DNA from: JBBQIY01 sp964618405
Lineage (GTDB): Bacteria; Verrucomicrobiota; Kiritimatiellia; RFP12; UBA3636
Length of the DNA: 6,044 nucleotides
Assembly: GCA_964618405.1 (NCBI GenBank)
Contig: CAZUAY010000244.1
Span: 1-6,044, forward strand
Direction: 5' to 3'
Shown: positions 1 to 5,031 of the stretch, one piece after another
Position numbering within the stretch: the first letter of the stretch is position 1
Layout: each line of letters begins with the position of its first letter
Translations under genes and position numbers: made by a program
Notes under the pieces: generated by a model
The model's database searches: none
What the model saw: the letters and a program-made list of their open reading frames with translations, nothing else
Told to the model about the DNA's origin: nothing

Positions 1-41
1 GCCTCGGTGAGGCCGGAATCGTCCGCGATCACCGATCGCGG
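1..41. repeat. two adjacent small palindromes at the left edge
   Basis: Positions 1-13 form a 5-bp stem (GCCTC / GAGGC) around a GGT loop. Positions 23-41 form a perfect 8-bp stem (CCGCGATC / GATCGCGG) around ACC. Neither is followed by a T run, so neither resembles an intrinsic terminator. Back-to-back palindromes in a non-coding stretch resemble REP/BIME-type elements, but no family is recognised and the element may continue beyond the window. Confidence 0.5.
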
Positions 42-56
42 CTACAGGGGTATTCT

Positions 57-92
57 ACAAAGTTTGCGACAAAGCTCACGACAAAGTTTGGG
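57..92. repeat. 3 x 12-bp imperfect tandem repeat
   Basis: Three consecutive 12-bp units begin with ACAAAG: ACAAAGTTTGCG (57-68), ACAAAGCTCACG (69-80) and ACAAAGTTTGGG (81-92). Units 1 and 3 differ at one base; unit 2 is more diverged. The array lies between the left-edge palindromes and the heptamer array. A 12-bp unit would be coding-compatible, but no gene is supported here. No function is assigned. Confidence 0.6.
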
Positions 93-100
93 AATCCACT

Positions 101-136
101 AGCCACTCACGACTAGCGACTAGCGACTGTAATCGG
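101..136. repeat. heptamer array, left copy, with adjacent GTAATCGG
   Basis: Four consecutive 7-bp units run AGCCACT, CACGACT, AGCGACT, AGCGACT (101-128), followed by GTAATCGG. The stretch 123-136 (GCGACTGTAATCGG) is the exact reverse complement of 5915-5928 at the other end of the window, where a related array (AGTCGCG units) lies in inverted orientation. A third, two-unit copy lies at 4894-4907. This is a dispersed short-repeat family of unknown role. Confidence 0.6.
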
Positions 137-173
137 GCAGTCAACGGGGGCACCCCCCGTCACTGACCGATTA
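130..173. other. long imperfect hairpin upstream of the terpenoid operon
   Basis: The outer arms TAATCGG (130-136) and CCGATTA (167-173) pair perfectly. After a G/A mismatch, CAGT (138-141) pairs with ACTG (162-165). After a small internal loop, ACGGGGG (144-150) pairs with CCCCCGT (154-160) around a CAC loop. That gives about 18 pairs in total. No T run follows, so a classical intrinsic terminator is unlikely. It could be a repeat-element palindrome, a transcript-stabilising structure or a processed end of an upstream transcript. Positions 174-270, before the ribosome-binding site, contain no confidently recognisable promoter. Confidence 0.55.
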
Positions 174-270
174 CGTTAGCCTGGCAAATACTGGATGCAA
201 AAGATCGGAAAAGCTAGTACACTTAGAAGCGTAATCTTTACAGCCTATCTCATTATCGCGATTTCTAAAC

Positions 271-275
271 GGAGG
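271..275 (+). promoter_or_regulatory. ribosome-binding site of the isoprenoid synthase gene
   Basis: GGAGG lies 11 nt before the ATG at 287. The spacing is slightly long, but this is the only good Shine-Dalgarno in the leader and it supports that start. Confidence 0.6.
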
Positions 276-286
276 CACATTTTCTG

Positions 287-1342
287 ATGGAAAAGGCATT
301 GACAGGGCAAGAAAATGACCGTTCTAAAGGTCTCTGGGGGACGAGTCGTCTTTGGGCGCAGGCGTCTTCGGAGCAGCGCGTTTGCATGCGTGAGGTCTAC
401 AAAATAGCTAACGAACTCATTCGTGCGCCTGAGGGAACCGCTTCTGGTTTTGACGTCCGTCTCGGGAATATTCCGTCTACGTTTTTTACGCTGCGTAAAA
501 ATTTTTTCTCGACGCTTTTTTATTCAATTTATCTGACGCTGGAGATACCGAAGCCACGTCGACTTCTGTACGGGAAAATTAACCATCTTTTTAGAATCTG
601 GGTGACGAGTGCCGACAACCTTTTAGACGATGAAGATAAGTGCGTGTTGCCTCTGGTGATGCCGGGTACTTCACGAGTTATGCGCGAAGTGGTCACCATC
701 ATGGCGGCTGACCGTGTGCTCTGGCACGTACTGAAGGAGGCTGTCAGCGACAAGACAGTAACAGCCCAGCAGGCAGACGCACTGTCGGTGGAATCTTTAC
801 GCTACCTGCTGCCGAGCGCTGCACAAGAGGCCAGTGAAGAAGGCGGTATTCTTACGCGTCCAGAGCCTGACTACGTGCTTGAAACGATTCACGCGCTTAA
901 AACAGGCTTGTTGTTTGCACTTCCGTTTATGGGCATTGACCTGATTGAATCCCAGATGGAGTCTGAACGGGTTGCGAGGCTAAAGCACGCGCTCATGCTC
1001 TTCGGCGGTGGCTGTCAGATCCTGGATGACGTTCGCGACCTCGGTCGTGATTTTGTGGAGCGCCGACACAACTACGTTCTCTCCGTGTTGGCGCATGACG
1101 ACCCCGACGTGCTCCAGATGTGGTTTGGGCGGAATATTCAGCCCAGTGATCGATTGTATCGTGAGGCCTTGCCCGTCTGCGAGGATGCGGCTCGACTTGG
1201 GTTTCAAAAACTTACGGAAGCGTGTATTGTGCTGCAGCAGGATGGGGTGCTGCCCTGCAACGTGTCGGCCCCCAGAATGGCGTCCTCTATGTTCACTGTG
1301 CTCGATTTGGAGGACTTGGCCCATGTCGTCACGTCTGTCTGA
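287..1342 (+). CDS. class I isoprenoid (polyprenyl/terpene) synthase-like protein
   Basis: 351 aa, predicted cytosolic, mostly helical. Two Asp-rich motifs typical of the isoprenoid synthase fold are visible: DNLLDDED (residues 110-117) and QILDDVRDLGRD (244-255), the latter a canonical DDxxD. A KTG motif (205-207) lies in the helix before it, as in trans-prenyltransferases, and N262-Y263 follows. In the family these Asp residues bind Mg2+ and the diphosphate of allylic substrates such as GPP or FPP. The first motif is DNxxD rather than DDxxD, and no GGKR-type IPP-binding motif is seen before it. The protein may therefore be a diverged chain-elongating synthase, a cyclase or another prenyl-diphosphate enzyme; substrate and product cannot be told. 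It is the first gene of a four-gene operon and overlaps the methyltransferase gene by 20 bp. Fold assignment is fairly sure; the exact reaction is unknown. Confidence 0.8.
   Translation: MEKALTGQENDRSKGLWGTSRLWAQASSEQRVCMREVYKIANELIRAPEGTASGFDVRLGNIPSTFFTLRKNFFSTLFYSIYLTLEIPKPRRLLYGKINHLFRIWVTSADNLLDDEDKCVLPLVMPGTSRVMREVVTIMAADRVLWHVLKEAVSDKTVTAQQADALSVESLRYLLPSAAQEASEEGGILTRPEPDYVLETIHALKTGLLFALPFMGIDLIESQMESERVARLKHALMLFGGGCQILDDVRDLGRDFVERRHNYVLSVLAHDDPDVLQMWFGRNIQPSDRLYREALPVCEDAARLGFQKLTEACIVLQQDGVLPCNVSAPRMASSMFTVLDLEDLAHVVTSV
483..507 (+). terminator. terminator-like palindrome inside the isoprenoid synthase gene
   Basis: TTTTTACGCTGCGTAAAAA (483-501) can fold as an 8-bp stem with a CTG loop and is followed at once by six Ts (502-507). 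The stem is AU-rich with only two G-C pairs, so termination would be weak. It lies within codons for about residues 66-74 (FTLRKNFF). It may be a chance product of coding for Phe/Lys-rich sequence; an internal attenuation site is only a possibility. Confidence 0.2.
1309..1314 (+). promoter_or_regulatory. ribosome-binding site fixing the methyltransferase start
   Basis: GGAGGA sits inside the 3' end of the isoprenoid synthase gene, 8 nt before the ATG at 1323. It selects 1323 as the start over the much earlier in-frame ATG at 1008, which would force a 335-bp overlap. Confidence 0.8.
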
Positions 1343-1991
1343 TGAAAAGGCTCCGTTGACCCGCGGGCGAACGCTAGACCATGCGGCTCGCGTGTATGAT
1401 TTGCTTTCCCCAATCATGACCTTGGGGCAGGAAGGGCGCTACCGTCGCCGCGCGATCCGCTTGCTCGATTTGCGAGGGCCTGAGCAAATCCTCGATATCG
1501 GTTGCGGAACCGGGATTTTGACTCGCCTCTTGGCGCGTCAGCTTGATGCCACGGTGAATGCGACAGCAATCGGAATCGACGCCGCGCCCAAAATGATAGC
1601 CGTGGCGCGGCGAAATGCGGCCCACATTCCAAACATCCGATTTGATGTTGGCGTTGCCGAGGCATTGCCGTATTCGGATGCTTCATTTGACTGCGCAGTC
1701 TCTACCTTTTTTTATCATCACATTGATGCAGATTTAAAGCGTCGTTCGCTGTCTGAACTGAGACGAGTGCTTAAGCCGAACGGGCGGCTAATTATTATCG
1801 ATGTGGACGTGCCTTATAACTGGTTTGGGCGTTTCTGCGCTTGGTCGGGTTATTGGCTTTTCCAGCAGGAGGAGATACGGGAGAATATCCGGGGTGAACT
1901 GCGCCAGGCGCTCACAGACACCCCTTTTCAGGAGGTGAAACGCGTGGCTCAATATTCTGGCTATGTTTCGGTGTTTCGTATAATCAACTAA
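1323..1991 (+). CDS. UbiE/MenG-like SAM-dependent methyltransferase
   Basis: 222 aa, class I Rossmann-fold methyltransferase. Motif I is ILDIGCGTG (residues 56-64), which binds S-adenosylmethionine. GIDAAPKM (84-91) carries the acidic residue expected to bind the ribose. EALPYSDASFDCAVSTFF (113-130) is the motif II region, and RRVLKPNGRLIIID (147-160) the motif III region. The N-terminus (AARVYDLLSPIMTLG, 21-35) recalls the YDxMNxxMSxG signature of UbiE/COQ5/MenG quinone methyltransferases, but the C-terminal third has diverged, so the substrate is not assured. It shares an operon with an isoprenoid synthase (20-bp overlap upstream) and lies 10 bp before the exported-protein gene, suggesting a prenylated or terpenoid methyl acceptor. 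Alternatives are a benzoquinol-type methyltransferase or a prenyl-diphosphate C-methyltransferase. Family assignment is secure; substrate is inferred. Confidence 0.85.
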   Translation: MSSRLSDEKAPLTRGRTLDHAARVYDLLSPIMTLGQEGRYRRRAIRLLDLRGPEQILDIGCGTGILTRLLARQLDATVNATAIGIDAAPKMIAVARRNAAHIPNIRFDVGVAEALPYSDASFDCAVSTFFYHHIDADLKRRSLSELRRVLKPNGRLIIIDVDVPYNWFGRFCAWSGYWLFQQEEIRENIRGELRQALTDTPFQEVKRVAQYSGYVSVFRIIN

Positions 1992-2001
1992 AGAGATCAG
2001 T

Positions 2002-2628
2002 ATGAACAAATGTGTTTTCCTGAGTTTTATGATGTTAATTGGGCTGTTCACATGGAGCTGTCGGGCGGAGGCACCAACGGAGGCGGCACTTAAAACCGCT
2101 GTTGAGTCGTATTTCAACGACCTCTTTCAGCGGCTAGGGAAGGCGGCGGAACAGGCACCGACGGAAGCGTCGTTTCGTGAGGTGATAAGACCCCAGATCG
2201 AGAAGATCGAGGGTCTGTTCGGTGCCACGCTGATCAATGAAGAATGGGAGATTCGTGCTGTCTATTTTAAGCGAGATTTTTTAGCGGTCGGGTTCAGCCT
2301 AAAGAAAGTTAAGGAGTTAGACGACTTTCGCAAGCTGATGGACGAGCGTCCTGCCCCACAGCTCAGCGAGCCAGGTCACGGCAGCATTCTACAACCCCGT
2401 TTAATCTCCCTGCGTTATCCACTGCTCAAAGACGGCAAGATGGTTCGCATAGTGTCGATGATGATTCGGACTGGAAGCTTTTTAAAGGCTGTCGGGTTGA
2501 ATGAATGCAAAGCATTTAAAATCATCTGCTTCGGCAAAGATGCCGAAAGCAAGGGGACGCTCTCGGAGCAACATAAAGAGATCACAGTCTCTTTGCCCTC
2601 AACGGAATGGGTTGTTCAGTATGAATAG
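2002..2628 (+). CDS. exported protein of unknown function
   Basis: 208 aa, family not recognised. An N-terminal signal peptide is clear: MNK, then a hydrophobic stretch (residues 5-19), then C20 and an AEA site at 22-24, suiting signal peptidase I cleavage after residue 24. C20 could instead be lipidated, but the preceding TWS is a poor lipobox because it lacks Leu at -3. The mature part starts with a helical, charged region (about 25-75) and continues as predicted alternating strands. A stretch at 133-165 (basic and hydrophobic, with DGK at 144-146) vaguely recalls the later strands of Cache-type sensor domains, which is weak evidence. Two cysteines (169, 176) could form a disulfide. The start has only a weak Shine-Dalgarno (GAG, 6 nt upstream), so translation is probably coupled to the methyltransferase 10 bp upstream. 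Its place in the operon suggests periplasmic binding or handling of the product. Confidence 0.7.
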   Translation: MNKCVFLSFMMLIGLFTWSCRAEAPTEAALKTAVESYFNDLFQRLGKAAEQAPTEASFREVIRPQIEKIEGLFGATLINEEWEIRAVYFKRDFLAVGFSLKKVKELDDFRKLMDERPAPQLSEPGHGSILQPRLISLRYPLLKDGKMVRIVSMMIRTGSFLKAVGLNECKAFKIICFGKDAESKGTLSEQHKEITVSLPSTEWVVQYE

Positions 2629-2636
2629 AATGCATT

Positions 2637-4028
2637 ATGGTTAAGTCCGAAATTCTCGAGAACAGTACGCCCGATCCTTTGCTTGTTACTGAGCAGGCTA
2701 AAACCAGGGCGATGCCGTGGTTTTTAGCGCATGGCATGTTGAACAGTGTTTTTTCGCTGTGGACATTCACGGGATCTGTCTTTGTATTATTTTTGAACGA
2801 ACTGGGGTTGGCTAAAGGTCAAATTGGGTGTCTGCTTTCGCTCTTTCCGTTTTGTGGCCTCTTGGCATTGGGGTTTGCGCCGATCATTGCACGACTTGGT
2901 CGCAAACGAGTTTTCATATTTTGTTATGGGCTGAGAAACCCTGTAATGGCTCTGTTGCTGTTGTTGCCGTGGTTTGTGTCGAACTACGGCAACCGGGTTG
3001 CTGTTTTGTTTCTTTCCGCAGTTGTCGCTATTTTTGCCGTGTTGCGGGCGTTGGGCGAGTCGGCTTACTACCCTTGGATGCAGGAATTTATTCCCAACCG
3101 CGTTCGTGGAAAATTGTCAGCATGGTCGCTCCTTTTGTGTCTGGTCGCTTCAGGTGTAGCCCTTGTGGTAGCTGGAGCCGTCATCGACGCTGGGATCGGT
3201 GTTGGGCGGTATATGGCTCTGATTGGTGCAGGCTCGATACTGGGTTTTACCAGCATTTTGGTTATGACGAAAGTTCCCGGCGGTGCTCCGATTCCGCGCG
3301 GGGCGGGCACTTCCACGCATGGTGCGAATATGCGTGTGGCGTTAAGTGACCGTAACTTTACTGCCTTCCTCGGAGGCATGGCAGGACAAGTTATAGGGGT
3401 GACCATGCTGGTGGCGTTCTTACCCCTGTATCTCCACGAAGAGTTTGGCCTTGCTTCGGCAACGGTCGTGCGTTTGGATGTTGTGGTGATGGTTGGTGGT
3501 GTGCTGGCCAGTCTTGGCTGGGGCTGGCTTTCGGATCGGATCGGCAGTCGGCCCGTGTTGATGCCTGCGATCGTTCTCCTGCTCATTCTGCCTCTCGGCT
3601 GGTTGCTATTGCCGCGTCAGCTTCCGCACATTTTGGTCTGGCCTATCGTTTTTTACTTCATTTTTGGTGTGGCTCTTAACGGCGTTATCATTGCTTCTGG
3701 TCGCCTGTTTTTCAACAGGGTATCGCCTCTGGAGAAAAGCACCGCTTATATGGCTATTTATTACGCATGGATGGGTGTGACTGGGGGCTTAGCACCGCTA
3801 TTAGCAGGTGGCATTCTTTCGGTTGCTACTGATTGGCGACTGCGCATGATCGGCGTTACCGTGGATGGCTACACCCTGATGTTTGGTACGGCATTTCTTT
3901 TTTTGCTCTCAGGGTGGTTTTTTTACGGACGCGTTCAGCCTGACGGCAGCCATACAACACGAACAGCCGTACGCGGGCTTATGAATCGCATGGCACGTTT
4001 TAAAACAAGAGTTTTGCGAAAATATTGA
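2637..4028 (+). CDS. major facilitator superfamily (MFS) transporter
   Basis: 463 aa inner-membrane carrier with about 12 hydrophobic segments (approximately 28-52, 62-86, 92-113, 119-140, 160-182, 189-211, 241-264, 277-298, 306-326, 331-354, 368-393, 410-430). Two six-helix halves are joined by a loop at about 211-240. MFS motif A appears after TM2 in degenerate form (ARLGRKR, 85-91, with Ala for the usual Asp) and in good form after TM8 (GWLSDRIGSR, 296-305). The conserved stretch YYPWMQEFIPNRVRGK (144-159) follows TM4. The C-terminal tail (431-463) is basic and cytoplasmic. The start has no evident Shine-Dalgarno and lies 8 bp after the exported-protein stop, so coupling is likely. Substrate cannot be read from the sequence; the operon suggests efflux or uptake of a terpenoid-type compound. 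Confidence 0.9.
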   Translation: MVKSEILENSTPDPLLVTEQAKTRAMPWFLAHGMLNSVFSLWTFTGSVFVLFLNELGLAKGQIGCLLSLFPFCGLLALGFAPIIARLGRKRVFIFCYGLRNPVMALLLLLPWFVSNYGNRVAVLFLSAVVAIFAVLRALGESAYYPWMQEFIPNRVRGKLSAWSLLLCLVASGVALVVAGAVIDAGIGVGRYMALIGAGSILGFTSILVMTKVPGGAPIPRGAGTSTHGANMRVALSDRNFTAFLGGMAGQVIGVTMLVAFLPLYLHEEFGLASATVVRLDVVVMVGGVLASLGWGWLSDRIGSRPVLMPAIVLLLILPLGWLLLPRQLPHILVWPIVFYFIFGVALNGVIIASGRLFFNRVSPLEKSTAYMAIYYAWMGVTGGLAPLLAGGILSVATDWRLRMIGVTVDGYTLMFGTAFLFLLSGWFFYGRVQPDGSHTTRTAVRGLMNRMARFKTRVLRKY

Positions 4029-4054
4029 AATAATGTTTGCCATTAAGGTATAGT
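4025..4054 (+). promoter_or_regulatory. predicted sigma-70-type promoter for ric with internal dyad
   Basis: TTGAAA (4025-4030) and TATAGT (4049-4054) are separated by 18 bp, each close to the consensus. The -35 hexamer overlaps the stop codon of the MFS gene. The spacer contains a perfect dyad TAATG-N5-CATTA (4031-4045), well placed for a repressor operator. It does not obviously match the NsrR or FNR/DNR consensus sites that often control ric genes. Confidence 0.5.
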
Positions 4055-4065
4055 GGTCTCTTCCG

Positions 4066-4094
4066 ACCCCAGATACGGCATGAGCCGATGGGGT
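4066..4094 (+). other. hairpin in the predicted ric leader
   Basis: ACCCCA (4066-4071) pairs with TGGGGT (4089-4094). Inside, CGGC (4076-4079) pairs with GCCG (4084-4087) around an ATGA loop. That is ten pairs with an asymmetric internal loop (4 nt against 1 nt). It ends 8 nt before the ribosome-binding site and has no T run, so a role in translation or mRNA stability is more plausible than termination. Confidence 0.5.
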
Positions 4095-4102
4095 GATAAC
4101 TC

Positions 4103-4108
4103 AGGAGG
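4103..4108 (+). promoter_or_regulatory. ribosome-binding site fixing the ric start
   Basis: AGGAGG lies 7 nt before the ATG at 4116 but only 1 nt before the in-frame ATG at 4110. The start at 4116 is therefore preferred over 4110, over the ATG at 4080 and over the GTG at 4053, which overlaps the predicted -10 box. Confidence 0.8.
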
Positions 4109-4115
4109 AATGATA

Positions 4116-4889
4116 ATGAAAGAGACGACACAAGAAAAGAATAGACAGGACGGCGCGATTCAGGAGCAGACAACCGTGGGCGAACTGGTTGTGAAACATC
4201 CCGGTCTCCGTCAAAGTTTGGAGAAGCTGGGCATCGACTACTGCTGCGGTGGCAAGCGACCCTTGATTGAAGCGGCGAAGCAGGCAGGAGTCAACTGGCC
4301 AACAGTTCTCGCGGCGTTGAACGCAGCACTTGCCGCCCCTCCTAAGACGGCCAACACGATCGACTGGAATACGGCCTCGCTGACCTTGCTCACCGACCAC
4401 ATTCTCGATAAGCATCACGTCTTTACCAAAGAGCAATTGCCTCGGCTTGATGAGTTGCTAGCGAGACTGCAAAGGGCGCATGCGGCACATCACGGCGCGA
4501 TGCTCAATCACATTCGCCAGTCGTACGAGCCCCTCCGCGCAGAGCTTGACTCGCATCTACAGAAAGAGGAACAAATTCTCTTCCCGGCGATCAAGGATAT
4601 TGATGCTTTTATGACCGGCAAAGGTCAACGGCCTGTCATCCATTGTGGCAGTATTGCCAACCCGATTGCGCAGATGGAAGCGGAGCACGAAAGCGCTGGC
4701 CAAGCGCTGGTCGAGATTCGTCGAACGACGGATAACTACCAGCTTCCAGCAGATGCCTGTCAGACCTTCGCTGCGTTTTACGAAGGCATGGAGGCACTAG
4801 AAGCCGATCTGCACGAGCATATTCATCTCGAAAACAATATCCTTTATCCCAAAAGCCTGAAGCAGGAAGAGGAGATGGGGAAGCGATAG
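4116..4889 (+). CDS. ric: Ric/YtfE/ScdA-type di-iron iron-sulfur cluster repair protein
   Basis: 257 aa, cytosolic. Residues 19-68 form the N-terminal ScdA_N (DUF542) domain with the signature YCCGGK (42-47), including the vicinal Cys43-Cys44. Residues about 85-245 form a hemerythrin-like four-helix bundle. By comparison with E. coli YtfE, the di-iron ligands are H101, H147, E151 (in HLQKEEQILFP), H191 (in MEAEHESAG), H235 and E239 (in EHIHLENNILYP); all are present. The family repairs or supplies iron to Fe-S clusters damaged by nitric oxide or oxidants. The protein is somewhat longer than E. coli YtfE (220 aa), partly through a loop at about 162-182. It has its own predicted promoter 87 bp after the MFS gene and converges with mtfA, so it is probably independent of the terpenoid operon. 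Confidence 0.93.
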   Translation: MKETTQEKNRQDGAIQEQTTVGELVVKHPGLRQSLEKLGIDYCCGGKRPLIEAAKQAGVNWPTVLAALNAALAAPPKTANTIDWNTASLTLLTDHILDKHHVFTKEQLPRLDELLARLQRAHAAHHGAMLNHIRQSYEPLRAELDSHLQKEEQILFPAIKDIDAFMTGKGQRPVIHCGSIANPIAQMEAEHESAGQALVEIRRTTDNYQLPADACQTFAAFYEGMEALEADLHEHIHLENNILYPKSLKQEEEMGKR

Positions 4890-4893
4890 GAGA

Positions 4894-4946
4894 AGTCGCT
4901 AGTCGCTCTCCCTTATCCGATAAGGTTTCTGAGTTCTTTGCACTCT
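4894..4946. repeat. intergenic heptamer copy and shared 16-mer
   Basis: Two AGTCGCT units (4894-4907) begin five bases after the ric stop. The flanking GGAGA (4889-4893) and TCTCC (4907-4911) can pair around them. The 16-mer GAGTTCTTTGCACTCT (4931-4946) recurs exactly at 5950-5965, again after AGTCGC-type heptamers. This ties the two sites to one repeat family. Confidence 0.6.
4911..4930 (+). terminator. weak terminator-like hairpin after ric
   Basis: CCTTAT (4911-4916) pairs with ATAAGG (4920-4925) around CCG and is followed by TTTCT. The stem is short and the T tract poor, so efficiency would be low, but it is the best-placed candidate for the end of the ric transcript. Confidence 0.3.
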
Positions 4947-4963
4947 TGAAGTTTTATTCAAGA
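4944..4963. other. AT-rich hairpin between convergent ric and mtfA
   Basis: TCTTGAA (4944-4950) pairs perfectly with TTCAAGA (4957-4963) around GTTTTA. No T run follows on either strand, so it is not a classical terminator. It could still act as a 3'-end stem for either convergent transcript. Confidence 0.35.
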
Positions 4964-4989
4964 TTACATAATCAGGAGGGCGGTACTTC

Positions 4990-5031
4990 ATGCCTCACGT
5001 TATGTTGCGTAATCCGGATGGCCTGATGTGA
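4990..5031 (+). CDS. possible 13-residue ORF with strong ribosome-binding site
   Basis: AGGAGG (4974-4979) lies 10 nt before an ATG opening a 13-codon frame (MPHVMLRNPDGLM), which ends at TGA 5029-5031 and runs antisense over the last codons of mtfA. No homology is recognised. It could be a chance ORF, the remnant of a displaced gene start or a real micropeptide. Only the Shine-Dalgarno supports it. Confidence 0.12.
   Translation: MPHVMLRNPDGLM

Noticed and set aside
1..116. 3' end of an upstream gene (plus-strand frames open from the window start to 102 and 116)
   Set aside because: The stretch is short and dominated by palindromes and tandem repeats, with no recognisable protein; two frames are open at once.
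57..128. CRISPR array
   Set aside because: The units are 12 and 7 bp and contiguous, with no unique spacers and no cas genes.
182..198. Sigma-54-like TGGCA...TGC sequence upstream of the operon
   Set aside because: The GG and GC elements are 12 bp apart instead of the required 10, so the geometry does not fit a -24/-12 promoter.
1008..1322. Upstream in-frame extension of the methyltransferase from the ATG at 1008
   Set aside because: It would overlap 335 bp of the isoprenoid synthase gene, and the translation there has no methyltransferase character. The ATG at 1323 has GGAGGA at good spacing.
1689..1713. Palindrome GACTGCGCAGTC followed by T7 as a terminator in the methyltransferase gene
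   Set aside because: Once a loop is allowed the stem is only about four pairs, and six bases separate it from the T run; it is explained by coding sequence.
3068..3586. 172-codon antisense ORF within the MFS gene, and the similar antisense frames at 980-1417 and 1788-2117
   Set aside because: Low-complexity or family-less translations, opposite well-supported genes; typical shadow frames.
4053..4115. Longer ric product from the GTG at 4053
   Set aside because: The GTG overlaps the predicted -10 box and has no Shine-Dalgarno. The added residues do not resemble the family, and AGGAGG favours 4116.
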